Assembly (NCBI GenBank): GCA_963573385.1
Contig: CAUYLG010013901.1
Coordinates: 27,718 to 91,717, forward strand
DNA: 64,000 bases
Source of the DNA: Cacajao melanocephalus
Taxonomy: Eukaryota; Chordata; Mammalia; Primates; Pitheciidae
Direction: 5' to 3'
In this document: piece after piece, positions 1-12,505 of the stretch
How positions within the stretch are numbered: position 1 is the stretch's first letter
Layout: each line of letters begins with the position of its first letter
The notes under the pieces: model-generated
The model's input: only the letters and a program-made list of their open reading frames with translations
The model's database searches: none
What the model was told of the DNA's origin: nothing
Position numbers and translations under genes: made by a program

Positions 1-654
1 AGGTGGGAGTATCTGGCCCATTTTGCAGGTGACAAAACCAGGACTCAGGGAGCTGCATTCCCAGGCCTGTCCTGTGCTCTCTCCCTGGCCCCCAATTCAG
101 AGCCTGCGTGCCTGGCCCCACCTGCTTAGCGTAGGCTCTTCCTTCTGGGAAGCCAGTGTCAGAAGATCCTGGTGCCCACTGATCTCTGTCAGCAGCAGTG
201 GTGCTGAGGGTGTTCCCTGCCTGAAGGGAGACCGGTGCCTACTGGGAAGGGCCTGAAGCTGTCTAGGACCACGGTGTGCCTAGAGCACCTCACCCTCGAG
301 GGCTACCCCTGCCTTTGCAGGAACCTGGGAATGAGCACCTGTGTTCAGGTGCCCTTGGTGTCTTGAGTGCCTCCCCTGGGCTCTGGCCCAGCCCAGCCCA
401 TCTCAGCTGTCCACGTGGCCAGCCTTCCTCCGTCACTCTGGGCCTGTCTTGGACAGCCCTTCTGCACACTGTACAGGAAAGAGCTTGGGCCACGTGTGCC
501 CCTGCCATGGCCACTCCCTCTTGGGCCTGGGGCAGGTGACAGCCCTCAGGGTCTCTGCTTGCTCTTCTGATCAATGGCATAAGGCCTAGTTCCAGGGCAC
601 AGTTCCCAAAGGCATGGGTTCGTTCTTCCCATTGTAATTATTTGATGCTTTCAT

Positions 655-760
655 GTCTCCCTCCTTCCATCTATCCATTCATTCTTTCAATATCTACATA
701 GGTATTTATTGCACCTTTGCTACGTCCCATGCTGTGTGCAGGGGGCTGGGAGACCAATGC
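655..760. repeat. L2-like fragment
   Basis: The run of attcattc-type motifs followed by tatttattgcacctttgctacg and a gctgtgtgcaggggctggg-like end resembles the 3' end of L2. Confidence 0.5.
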
Positions 761-1097
761 CTAATTGCACACAGTGATTGCCATGAGGAGGAGGATGGGG
801 AGCGGTGAGAGAGGGTGGAGGAAGGAGGTCTTTAGTCTGGGATCAGTTGAGACTTGAAGGATGAGTAGATTTAGCCAGGGAAAGAGTGGGGAGAGAGCAT
901 CCCAGGTGGAGGAATCATCATGGGTGTGGCTGGCATGTAGGAGGGGCGTGGCATATTCTAAGTCCTTTGTCCCCTGATGCTGGGACATCTCTTGTTGAGG
1001 ACGTTTACCACGTTGTTTGGGCTGCTTGTCTGTCTCCTTTGCTGTACCGTGAGTTTCTGTGAGCAGGGATTTTACCTGTTTTAATTTCTTCATTTGA

Positions 1098-1412
<315 letters not shown>

Positions 1413-1430
1413 GGAATGCCTTTTATTCCC

Positions 1431-1944
1431 TAGTGATTCTCAGGGTGGGGCCTAGGGAATCCCTGGGGTCACTGAACCATTATGGGGGTCCATAGAGTCA
1501 GAGCTATTTTCATAGTAATACTGAATTATTAGGTACCTTTTCTATTCATTTTCTCACAATTGTGCTATGAGGTTTTCCAAGGTGACAGGAAGTGTGGTGC
1601 TGCCGCAGATTTAATGTCTCCAGCAGACATGAGAATCCAGCTCCTTCCATTAACTCAGACGTAGATGAGGTTTGCAAACATGTAAAAAATGCCATTTTTC
1701 TCACTTTTTAATTTTAGAAAATACTTTTAGTTTTTTTAGTTTTCATAAAATATGCTCTTTGTGTTAATATGAAATGGCATTGTTATTCCTGTTTAAAATG
1801 AATTGATAGACACTTTAAAATAGTCTCACCTTTAAAGACAGTAAATGTTGATAAATATAATCAGCACAAACAAGTTTTTTGGAGTCTTCAATAATTGGCA
1901 AATGTGTAAAGGAGTCCCAATACCAACAAGTCTGAGAATCATTG
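1431..1944 (+). repeat. hAT-Charlie type non-autonomous DNA transposon
   Basis: Imperfect terminal inverted repeats agtgattctcag at the left and ctgagaatcattg at the right. The interior follows a familiar hAT-Charlie consensus (ggggtccatagagtcagagc; catgagaatccagct; aggagtcccaataccaa). Decayed, with no open transposase. Confidence 0.75.
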
Positions 1945-2295
1945 CTCAGCAGCAAGCCTTATCGGATGTCCCAAGAATTAGAGATGAAAGAAACTGCCCT
2001 GCCCCTTGGAAAGATAAGTGTCTGTTTCAGAATGGGATCCTTTCATCACTTTCACCATTTCATTATGCTGATAGTATCATTTTGTTATTTTACTTGAAAT
2101 GCCAAACAGCAGTAATTTAGGTTGGTTGTGATGCCAAGTTCAGTGGATTGGGTGTGACCCAAGGTCAAGGAATTTGTAGAAAACAACAACAAAAAATCAG
2201 CCAGATACGAGGTAACATTATCTGTTACACTGTGTAATTACTATAGCTTTGAAATTGCAGCCTTGGAATTCCGAGTTAAGAGACCCATTAGTCAA

Positions 2296-2585
2296 ATAAA
2301 CTCATGCCTGTAATCCCAACACTTTGGGTGGTGGAGTCAGGAGGATCGCTTGAGGTCAGGAATTTGAAAGCAGCCTGGGAAACATAGTGAGACCCCCATC
2401 TCTATAAAATATATATATATATTTTTTATTAGTTGGGTGTGATGGCACATGCCTGTATTCCCAGGTTCTCAGGAGGCTGAGGCAGGAAGATGGCTTGAAA
2501 TTAGGAGTTTGAGGATGCAGTGAGCTGTGATCTCACCACTGCACCCCAACCTGGATGGCAGAACAAGACTGTCTCTCAGACAGCA
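2296..2585 (+). repeat. Old Alu (AluJ-like), sense
   Basis: Diverged dimeric Alu starting catgcctgtaatcccaacac, with an AT-rich middle linker (2408-2430) and an imperfect 3' end. Confidence 0.85.
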
Positions 2586-2762
2586 ACAACCAAATGAAAC
2601 TATTTATTGGGTTCTCTTGATGCTTCCGTGTGGCTCCCGGGGATATAGCACTCAGCACGCCTGAGTCTCTGTTTTCCTGAAGTTGGTGCTCTGTCCAGCT
2701 CTGAGACTCACATTCCTCATCTGCAAAGTGGCGATTTCATAGTTACCTTTTGGCATTATCAA

Positions 2763-2787
2763 AGATGATGATGATGATGATGATGAT
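2763..2787. repeat. (GAT)n microsatellite
   Basis: About eight uninterrupted GAT triplets. Confidence 0.9.
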
Positions 2788-2919
2788 AAGAACAGTAACG
2801 AGAGCAGTGGTCATAATCGTTATGATGATGTGCAGTAAGTCCTCACAGAACATAGATAGGTTCTTGGATACAGCAAAAAGAAGCACTGCCTGCCATAGAA
2901 ACCTATATTTATTGTCTGG

Positions 2920-3060
2920 TTTAATCTTTTAAAATTCATTATGAAGAGGATATAATATCCCCATTTTACAGATGAGAAAACTGCGGCCACAGTGACTCCA
3001 GGTGAGGTGAAGATGCCCACCCAGACTTGCCTATCCCAGAGCACTTGCTGTCAGTGTCTA
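2920..3060 (-). repeat. MIR fragment
   Basis: The core ccccattttacagatgagaaaactg is diagnostic of MIR read in the antisense direction. Confidence 0.75.
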
Positions 3061-3179
3061 CGCTCTGTAAGAAAGTGCTGTGTAAACCTGAACACAAGCA
3101 TTCTATGCTAATTTATCATCCCTTTCTTCTTACAAAGCAAGAACTAATAGGCAAGTACAACCATTTCTCAGATGATCTA

Positions 3180-3320
3180 AAAGGGCAGTGTCCACTGCAG
3201 TAGCCATGTATGGCTAAACTGGAACATTTCACATGCCCAATGGCCCTGTGTGGCTAGTGGCTACCCCATTGGACAGCTCAGATTCTAGACCATTTTCCTC
3301 GCTGCAGACCGTTCTACTGG
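3180..3320. repeat. Non-autonomous DNA transposon fragment
   Basis: The phrase tgtggctagtggctaccccattggacag belongs to a common medium-reiterated hAT-type repeat. I cannot name the family with certainty. Confidence 0.5.
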
Positions 3321-4409
3321 AAGTTGATTGGAAGGGGAGGAGGACCTAGAGGGGGAGTAGAGACTAGGCCTCTGAGCCATTCATTTCCAATGGTGTTCAA
3401 GGGCCTTCTAGGTGCCAGGCTCTGTCCTAAGTGCTTGGGATACAACAGGCAGACCAAGACCTGCCCCTGCTCTTGAGGAAACTGTTCTTGGAGCAGGAAA
3501 CAGGCAGGAATCATGCTACTCGGTGGTGTGCCCACTGTGGTTGGGGTTGTCGAGATACACACAGTGGGCGGAGTGGTCTGAGAGATGAGGGGCCCTCATG
3601 ATACAGACACAGTGGGCAGGGAAGGTGCTTCAAGGAGGTGATGGCTGAGCCAATCCCTGAATGGAGTGAGGGACGGGCAAGGCCACGTTTCTGGCCACGA
3701 CTCTGGCGGTAAGATGGGACGCTGTGGATGGGCTTTGAGCAAGAAAGTGACCCATTCTCGTGTTTCCTTTCCAAGCACCCCTGTGGCAGGGGACAGAATA
3801 GATGGCAGGCAGAGGTGTGAGCAGGAGAGTGGTCAGCAGGCAGGTAGGAGGCCAGGGGGCCGTGGACGGGAGCTGGACTGGGGAGCTAACGGTGAGCTGC
3901 TGAGAGGTTGTTGGATTGTGGGTGCTTTTTCAAGGTAGAGCCAGTGGGATTTAATGGGATTGGTTCTGGGTTGAGAAAGAGAAAGAGAAGAATCAAGGAC
4001 AAAGCCAAGGATTTTGGCCTGAGCAAATGGGAGAAAGGAGATACCACTGGCTACTGTGCAGCAGGCTCAGGTTGGAAATCACTGTTGTTGAGTTCAACAT
4101 GCCTCTTGGGCATTCACATCTGGATCTGCGGGAAGAAATCTCAACTAGAGATTTACATGGGGGAATAGTCAGTTTTTAAATGACCTTTAACTTCTGAGGG
4201 CCTGAATGAGCTCACCTCGGGAGGAACTCTTGAATGGAAAGAGTGAGGTCCTAGGGCTGAGCCCTGGAGCAACCCCAGGGCTAGTGACGAGGAAGAAGAA
4301 ATGATCCAACAGAGGAGGTGGAGAATGCGTGGCCCCTGTCAAAGGAAACCAGGAATGTGACCCAGAGGTCAAGGGTGGAGGGCATTTCAGGAAGGGAGAA
4401 AGGGTTCAC

Positions 4410-4960
4410 CATGGTCGGCAGAATAACGGCTCCCAAAGATGCTCACGTCTAGACCCCGGGAACCTGTGGTATGTTAGGTTACGTGGCCATGAGATTGATA
4501 TTATACAAGGAAGTCAGGTTGCTGATTAACTGATCTTAAAATAGGGAAGATATTCAGGATTACCTGATGGTTCCAATGTAATCATCAGGGTCCTTAAATG
4601 TGGAAGAAGGAGGCAGAGGAGAGAGTCAGGGCACATTGGAAGAAGGTCAGAGAGATGCAGCGTGAGGACTCAGCTGCTGCTGGCTTTGACGCCAGAGGAA
4701 GGGGCCATGAACTTAAGGAACACAGCAGCCTCTGAAAGCTGGAAAAGGCCAGGAAACGGATTTTCCCCTGGAGCCTCCAGAAAAGAGCTCAGCCCTGCTG
4801 ACACTTTGATTTTAGTCCAGTGAAACCTGTGTCAGACTTCTGACCTCTAGAACTATCAGAGAATAAATTTGTATTGTTTTAAGTCACTGCATTTGCAGTA
4901 ATTTGTACAGCAGCCACGGGAAGCTGGAATAAGCCCATGTGGAATGCTGCTGGTAAGTGT
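4410..4960 (+). mobile_element. MaLR/ERVL-type solo LTR, sense
   Basis: The motifs ggcagaataacggctcccaa, gggtccttaaatgtggaaga, gacttctgacctctagaact and a final ttgttttaagtcactgcatt, with AATAAA at 4862, match the MLT1-related LTR layout. It is in the gene's orientation, so its poly(A) signal is on the sense strand. Confidence 0.7.
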
Positions 4961-5696
4961 GTGTGATGAAGAGGACTAGTCACGAAGTGGGGCCTTGGAG
5001 TGGCCATGGTGACCTCCACAGGAGCTGTGTCAGCTTGGAGAGAGGGATGACAGGGAGGGGCAGGCTGGGCACTGGAGGGTACTGTCCGCTGCACATGGCA
5101 TAGTGCTTAAGGGAGTGGCTGCCCAGAGTGGCCAGAGTCCCCAGGGAGGCGCCTCCCCAGGCTGGGGACTTCCTTGAGGACAAGAATCAGAGACGCCCGG
5201 AAACCAGCAAGACTGCCCTGGGAGGCATATCTGAGGCATGGCCGGGTGCCTGGCACCAGGGTTACCCAAGGGCTTCCGCATGGAGGTCAGCCTGGGTCCT
5301 TTGCTCTCTGAGAACCTGCCCCTTCCTCCCAAGTGGCAGTGTCCACTGGTAAGGAGAGCTTTGTCCCAGGGTGAGGTCAGGAGCCAGGTCTGCTTTGCCT
5401 GACAGGTGATGCCTAGCACGGTGCCTAAGAGGCAGCAGGTGCTGGCTGAAAGAATGGATAGAAAGTTCTAGGGGTTAGGGGGTGTACAAACATACATTTG
5501 TGTGGAGTTGGGTGTACCATGGTGTCATATTCATTGGCAAATGTTCATCTTAGAGACCATATGGATGTATTTGTTCTGAAGTAATAGACTGTAATTTTCA
5601 GAACAGTTTTAAATTTACAGAAAAATCGAGCACATGGTACAGAAAGTTCACAAATATCTCTTCCCCCCACACACATACATAGTTTCCCCTACTACA

Positions 5697-5756
5697 TTTA
5701 TATTTATGTATGTATGTATCTATGTATGTATGTATCTATGTATGTATGTATGTTAA
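5697..5756. repeat. (TATG)n/(TATC)n microsatellite
   Basis: Interrupted tetranucleotide run at the A-tail end of the following antisense Alu. Confidence 0.9.
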
Positions 5757-6036
5757 GACAGAGTCTCACTCTGTCACCCAGGCTGGAGTGCGGGGGCACA
5801 ATCTCAGCTCACTGCAACCTCCGCCCCCGGTTTCAAATGATTCTGCTGCCTCAGCCTCTCAAGGAGCTGGGATTAGAGTTGCCCACCACACGTGCTTGGC
5901 TAATTTTTGTATTTTTAGTAGAGGCAGGGTTTCACCATATTGGCAAGACCAGTCTTGAACTCCTGACCTCAAGTGATCAGCCCACCTCGGCGTCCCAAAG
6001 TGCTAGGATTACAAGCTTGAGCCACTGCACCTAGCC
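5752..6036 (-). repeat. Alu, antisense
   Basis: Starts agacagagtctcactctgtc and ends gagccactgcacctagcc. Full dimer. Confidence 0.93.
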
Positions 6037-6059
6037 TATTATTTATTATTAATATTATT

Positions 6060-6357
6060 TATTTTTTTGAGACAGGTCTCATTTTGTCTCCCAGGCTGGA
6101 GTACAGTGGCATGATCATAGCTCACTGAAGCTTTGATCTCCTGGGTCCAAGTAATTCCTCCTGCCTCAGCCTCCCAAATACCTGGGAGTACAGGCATGTG
6201 CCACCACACCTGGCTAATTTTATTATTATTATTTTTTTGTAGAGATGGGGTCTCCCTATGTTGTCCAGGCTGAGCTTGAACTTCTGGGCTCAAGTGATCT
6301 TCCTTCTTTGGCCTCTCAAACTGCTGGGATTATAGGCATGAACCAGCGCAGCCAGCC
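6060..6357 (-). repeat. Alu (AluJ-like), antisense
   Basis: Diverged dimer starting tttttttgagacaggtctca and ending aaccagcgcagccagcc. Confidence 0.9.
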
Positions 6358-6746
6358 TTCCCCTCATTATTAACTAGGTATTAGTGTGGTACATTTGTTA
6401 CAGTAAATGGTCCAATATTGGCAAATTATTATTAAAGTCCATAGTTCATTCAGGTTTTCTTAGTTTTTACTGAAAGTTCATTTTCTGCTCCAGTGTCCTA
6501 CCCAGGAGCCCACATTGTATTTTGTCACATCTCCTTGGGCTCCTCTTTGCTGTGACAGCTTCTCAAGCTTTCCTTATTCTTGATGACCTTGACAATTCTC
6601 AGGCAATCTGGTCTGGGGTCTTGCAAGATGCCCTGCCTAGGAATTTTTCTGGGTGTGTGCTGTCAGCATGACTTATTGCTGTTGGTGCTGGCGCGGGTCA
6701 CTGTGCTGCACCAGGGTTTGTCAGGCTGCTCCATTGTGAAACTATC

Positions 6747-7111
6747 TGATATGGTTTGGCTGTGTCCCCACCCAAATCTCATCTTGAACTGTAGCTCCCA
6801 TAATCCCCATGGGAAGTGGGAGGGACCCAGTTGGAAGTAATTGAATCATCAGGGCAGGTCTTTCCCATGCTGTTCTCATGATAGTGAGTAAGTCTCACGA
6901 GATCTGGTGGTTTTATACAGGGCAGTTCCCCTGCACATGCTCTCTTGCCTGCCGCCACGTAAGATGTGACTTTGGTCCTCATTTGCCTTCCGCCATGATT
7001 GTGAGGCCTCCCCAGCCATGTGGAACTGTGAGACCATTAAACCTCTTTCCTTTATAAATTACCCAGTCTCAGGTATGTCTTTTTTAGCAGCATGAGAACA
7101 GACGAATGTAC
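6747..7111 (+). mobile_element. MST-type (MaLR) solo LTR, sense
   Basis: Starts tgatatggtttggctgtgtc and carries caagatctggtgg-type and gtgaggcctccccagccatg blocks. The end ttataaattacccagtctca is typical of MST/THE1 LTRs. Inserted in the old L1. Confidence 0.88.
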
Positions 7112-7131
7112 TGCCCTTTCCCCGCTTTCTA

Positions 7132-7451
7132 CACAGTCACGCATTGCATTACCAGGTTTCCATCAAGGACAGTCCACCTGTACAGCAGCGGTCTCGTAAG
7201 ATTATAATACTCTATGTTCACTGTGTCTTTTCTATGTTTAGATATACAAATACTTACATTGTGTTACGGTTGCCTGTGGTATCCAGTACAGTAACTGCTC
7301 TACAGCTATGTAGGCCAGGAGCAGTAGGCGACACCGTATCACCTAGGTGTGGGGCTGGCTGCACCATCTAGGGGTGTATTCACACAATGATGATGTTGCC
7401 TGACGGCGCATTGCTCAGATGATATCCCCGTTGTTGATGGCCACGTGACTG
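7132..7451 (+). mobile_element. Small Tigger-type (Tigger4/Zombi-like) element, internally deleted
   Basis: Ends cagtcacgcattgc and gccacgtgactg are inverted, with TA on both outer sides (7130-7131 and 7452-7453). The interior ttctatgtttagatatacaaat and cagtaactgctctacag matches the ends of the larger copy at 28788-31395. Confidence 0.75.
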
Positions 7452-8029
7452 TACTATCTTTGTTGGAAGGAAGTCGCTGTGCACAGCCTGGGTGTGCGGT
7501 TTTCTCCACGTTTTTTTCCTGCCATGTGGCAGTAGAGGCCTAGTCCATCCACTTGAGCAGCTTGCAATAGTTTCTGGCAGATGGACGTGTTCTCTTGAGG
7601 AAGGATGCTTTCCTCTACCTTGTAGAAGACACTTCATGAGGTAGCAGTTGTCCTGGGCCCGCCGATCTGTCCAAAGAGGCTCCTGGGCACAGCATTCCTA
7701 TCAGGTGTGAGAAGCCTGGAAGCTAAAACCCCAGAGAAACAGGCCTGCAAAGGAGCGCCGTGGCTGGTGCCCATTACTGAGTCTCTATTATTGTTGTTGT
7801 CACGGATGTTGCAGTGACACGTGGTCATGTGCTCCTCATGGTGAGAAATGAAGCAACGCAGGTGGCACCAGAATAATGAATCTCTTCTGCTGCCTCCACC
7901 CACACCCGTCTTCCCTCACAGTGGCCACTGGAAGCACTTGAGAATGCCCCCTTTCTAGGCTTTAAAAATAGTATAGTGTTATGATACAGTGTACAGTCTA
8001 CTAAATGTGTAAATACTAGTATTACATAC

Positions 8030-8150
8030 ATTACAGAATATATAAGTATAATATTGAATATATAAATACACACATACAAGTGTGTTAATATAAATATATA
8101 AAATAGAGAAATATAATTATTACATAGTACTGAATATATAAAAATCCCAT
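8030..8150. repeat. AT-rich low-complexity stretch
   Basis: Irregular tataaata/atataaat repeats with no stable unit. Confidence 0.7.
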
Positions 8151-8261
8151 TTTAATTTAATGGGAAAATATACTTTTGTGACTTGGAGATTTCACTTACT
8201 CATCTTAGAATTCTTTCTAGGAAAACGCAGATCTGCTTCATTTATTATTGATGTATTTATT

Positions 8262-8639
<378 letters not shown>

Positions 8640-8851
8640 TAGTGTGAAGTACATTTACATTGTTGGCGACCAATGTCCAGAACTCTTTTCATCTTGTAAA
8701 ACTCTGTCCCCATTAAACAATAACTCCTCATTTTTATCACCCCCCAGCCCCTGGCAACCACCTTTCTGCTTTCTGTCTTTATGAATTTAACTACTTTAGG
8801 GACCTCATATGAGTGCAACCATACAGGACTCGTGCTTTCGTAACTGGCTGA

Positions 8852-9221
<370 letters not shown>

Positions 9222-9228
9222 TCTTTTT

Positions 9229-9539
9229 TTGTTGTTTTTGTTTGTTTGTTTGTTTGAGACCAAGTCGCACTCTGTCACTCAGGCTGGAGTGCAGTGGCGT
9301 GATTTCAGCTCACTACAACCTCTGCCTCCTGGGTTCAAGTGATTTTCAAGCTTCAGCCTCCCAAGCAGCTGGGACTACAGGTGTGCGCCACGATGCCCAG
9401 CCAATTTTTTGTATTTTTAGTAGAGACAGAGTTTTGCCTTGTCAGCCAGGCTGGTCTCGAACTTCTGGCCTCAAATGCTTTACCCACATTGGCCTCCCAA
9501 AGTCCTGGGACTACAGGCTTGAGCCACCGCACCCAGCCT
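9229..9539 (-). repeat. Alu, antisense
   Basis: A (GTTT)n A-tail remnant is followed by gagaccaagtcgcactctgt. Ends gccaccgcacccagcc. Confidence 0.93.
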
Positions 9540-10684
9540 CCTTCCCTTCCAAGGCTGTATAATATTCCATTTTATAGATAGACCACATTTAGCTTATTCA
9601 TTCATCCATTGATGGATGTTCATCTTGCTTCCGCTTTTGGCTATTGTGAATTATGCTGCTGTGAACACAGATGTGCAAATATCTCTTCAAGACCCTGCTT
9701 TCGGTTACTTTGCGTATATGCCCAGAAGTGGAATTCTGAATCATGTTGCTTTATTCCTTTTAATAGCTGCCTAGTATTCCATATGATGTTTGTACCATCA
9801 TTTAGTATTTTAAATAGAATTCTTTATGCTGCCCATAACATAAGCTCCATGTGAACAAACTGAAGCCAAATGTTTGGCTTCATCAATTGGGAATACTGGG
9901 GTGGGTTTGGTAGAAGGCTGGCTGGATCGCGCTGCATCCGTTTTCTCTCTTGCCTGTCTCTGCCTTTGTCTCTGCAATTTCCATCTTTTCCTCTGTGTCC
10001 CTGCATGAGACTCAATCTGTAAGCAGGCCTCCTCTGAGCCTTTGGGGAAAATCAGCCTCCAGCCCAGCTGGGCTTACGTCACCCCAGCAGAACTGCCCCA
10101 GCCAGGGTCCTGGAGGCCTGTAAGGACTAGGCCTGAAACACACAGACAGTGGCCACAACAGTGTCCCATTGATCCCGTCCTATCTCATGCTTTCCATGGC
10201 GTCTGGCCCACATGAGAGCCATGCGATCATTAGCCACAGGGACTAGTCATCAGAACTGGACCCCAAAGCCAGGCCTGAGCATCCCACTTAGCTCACATAC
10301 CCATCCTTTCTCCTTCCAGTACACAGAAACCAGCCATCACGTGCAGGGTGAGCACATGCGCTGGGCCAGGCTGCTTGTATACCAGGCTCTGGAGTGAGTT
10401 ATCTAGTTACTGTAGACTGGGGGTAATGCTATAAAATGAAAATGATGCTTCATGGGTTACTATGGGGACTGCTTGTACAGTTCACGTGGTGCACAGAGCG
10501 TAAGCACTGACACACTGAGGAGGTTCCATCCAGGAGAGCTTTCATTATTATTCAGTAGAGAGGTCTGAGTCTCTCTAGAGCCCAGCGATTCACGAAAGTA
10601 AATTGGAAGGGTTTGGCCAGGCTCAGTTTAGACCAATTTTCGTCACAAAGGAGGCTGAGAAGACTCGGGGCAGGCTTTGAAGTC

Positions 10685-10915
10685 ACTTTTCAGAAGAGGG
10701 ATCTGAGGCTCAGAGAGGCTGAGAGGTTTAGCCAAGGACACACAGCAAATAAATGGCTCCAGCTGGAGTCCAGTTTTCTCCACTCCCCATCTAGTGTCTT
10801 ATCTGCCACTCTGAAAAATTGCAGGATCTTGGGAATTCAGAGGCACTTGGCTTACCCAGGGTCTCAGAGTTGATGGAGGGCAGGGCTGAAGTTTGAACCC
10901 AGGTCCATCTGATCA
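10685..10915 (-). repeat. MIR fragments
   Basis: The phrase ggctcagagaggctgagagg followed by agccaaggacacacagc is MIR-like. A second piece ends with gtttgaacccaggtc. Confidence 0.65.
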
Positions 10916-11181
10916 TAAGACATTTCAGTCACATGGTGTGGCCCCCCGCCCTTGACAGTTCCCAGAAATGCAGTCATAAGGGCGCTGATTCTTTCACTGG
11001 GAAAGGAAGGGAATTCGCTACTCAGAAGCTTGGCAGGGATGGCTGGCTTAGAAAAGCTTACTTCACACTTCCAGATAAAAGTGCAGGTCCTCTCCGTGTG
11101 AGCCATTTACAAAGATTATTTATCACCACTTCTCACAAGTATGTGCTTCATTAATGACTTTGTGTCTTTTGAATTTTTTAG

Positions 11182-11236
11182 GACTTGCCCTGTACGATTT
11201 GGCCCAAAGTGGAATGCTGTCACTTTAAGACTGCAG
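11182..11236 (+). CDS. EVC2: EVC2 exon 2 (55 bp), extracellular
   Basis: The acceptor tttttag precedes the exon and the donor GTGAGT follows at 11237. The exon reads DLPCTIWPKVECCHFKTA plus one base (phase 1), which joins the TG at the start of the next exon to make a valine codon. It holds three cysteines (one in LPC, two in ECC) that suit an oxidised ectodomain. This lies just after the signal peptide and low-complexity N-terminus encoded by the upstream exon. At 55 bp it is small. It sits 279 bp before a MaLR LTR in intron 2. The numbering as exon 2 is inferred from the human gene; the coding frame itself is clear from the fit with exon 3. Confidence 0.9.
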
Positions 11237-11514
11237 GTGAGTTTTTCTTCTAGTTGATGTTCCCCTGTCTTGAGCATGAAAGAACCAGAACCCTGAAGCC
11301 CTCCTTCCTCCAGCTCCCTCACACTCTGCTGATGCTTCCAGCTCCTCTCTATTTTGAGCAGGTAGGTCATTCCCTGACCCTGCAGAACCAGCGCTGTGGG
11401 CCTCCTCCTCAGAGCTGGCAGAAGCGGAAGTGCACAGTGGAATCTGGGGTAAGGTAGGCCCTTTTCGATGTCCCCTGAAGGCATTTGGCGAATGAAAAAG
11501 AATGTGTGAATTAC

Positions 11515-12505
11515 CTGGGTGTATCCGTTTCCTTTGACTTCCCTAACAAACGTTCACAAACTCAGTGGCTTCAGCCACACACGTTTATTCTCTTACAGTT
11601 TTGGAGTGCAGAAGTCCGACATCAGTTTTAAAGAGGGAAATTAAATAGTAACAATGGCAGTCTGTAATTGCTACATAATGAAGTTTACTATGCTGTGTTC
11701 AACATAAAACCTAACTCCCAGCTCTGCTTGAAATTAACAACTCTCTGTAAAACCTGCTTTATCTATTCTCCCCACATTCTCAGCAAAGTTCCCAGGCATC
11801 TCAAGACTCCTGTTTTTCTTGCTGACCAGCTGCAAGGTCACGGGGCAAGATAACACCCAAGAATGTACAATGTGTTTCTCATAATGCTATTTTTCAAATG
11901 TAACATACATCACAAGGCATGTTACAGATTAATTAACTGTTTCTGGCTTCTGTAAACCTGTTAGCTGCTAGTCATTCTGGTTGTATAAAAAGTACCCCAT
12001 TTTCTTTCTCCTTTGCTCAGCCTTGGGATGCTAATCCGCTGAGCCAGTGGCCACCTTAATAAAATCCTCTGTTTCACCCCCTGGCCTCTCCAGTCTCCTG
12101 AATATTCTGCAACCGTTTCACTAGCCAAAGTTAAGGTGTCTGCCCCCTCTGGAGGTTCCAGAAGAGAGTACCTTTCCTCTCCTTTTCCAGCATCTGTGGC
12201 CACATTGCCTGAGTTCCTTAGAGATGGATGAGGGATACTGCCTTCCTCGGTTTTGGAAGCCAGCAGCCTGGCATCGTGCCTCAGTAGTTACTTGGCCTTC
12301 TTCTCTTCTGTCGAATCTCTGTCTCCCTCTTATAAGGACATCTGTGATGACATTTGGGGCCCGCCAGGATAATCCAGGCAATCTCCCTGTCTCCGGGCCC
12401 TTCATTGAATCACATCTGCAAAGTGTCTACAACGCTAAGATAACATTCACAGGTTCATGGGGTTAGGACCTGGTTATCTTTGCGGACATTTATTCAGCTT
12501 GCCAT
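11515..12505 (-). mobile_element. MLT1-type (MaLR) LTR, antisense, split by an LTR-like insert
   Basis: Left part 11515-11625 (gtatccgtttcctttgactt; acgtttattctcttacagtt). Right part about 12126-12505 (taaggtgtctgccc; cttataaggacatctgtgat; ttcacaggttcatgggg). The two parts are continuous when 11626-12125 is removed. Confidence 0.75.
11626..12125 (+). mobile_element. Probable ERV-type solo LTR, sense, inserted in MLT1
   Basis: A 500-bp insert with TATAAAA at 11993, AATAAA at 12059 and a C/T-rich end before ctgcaaccgtttcac. This is the order of promoter and poly(A) signal expected in an ERV1-type LTR. The family is not named and the exact ends and target duplication are unclear. Confidence 0.5.

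Larger units (their letters stand above)
5575..7560 (-). mobile_element. Old L1 fragment, split by four later insertions
   Basis: L1M-type sequence at 5575-5697, 6358-6746, 7112-7131 and 7452-7560 reads continuously once the inserts are removed (for example cttattcttgatgaccttga, then ttggaaggaagtcgctgtgc). The inserts are two antisense Alus, an MST LTR and a small Tigger-type element. Confidence 0.65.

Noticed and set aside
1..600. GC-rich start of the window as EVC2 exon 1 or promoter
   Set aside because: Few CpGs, no signal-peptide-like frame with a donor in the needed phase, and no match to the expected N-terminus.
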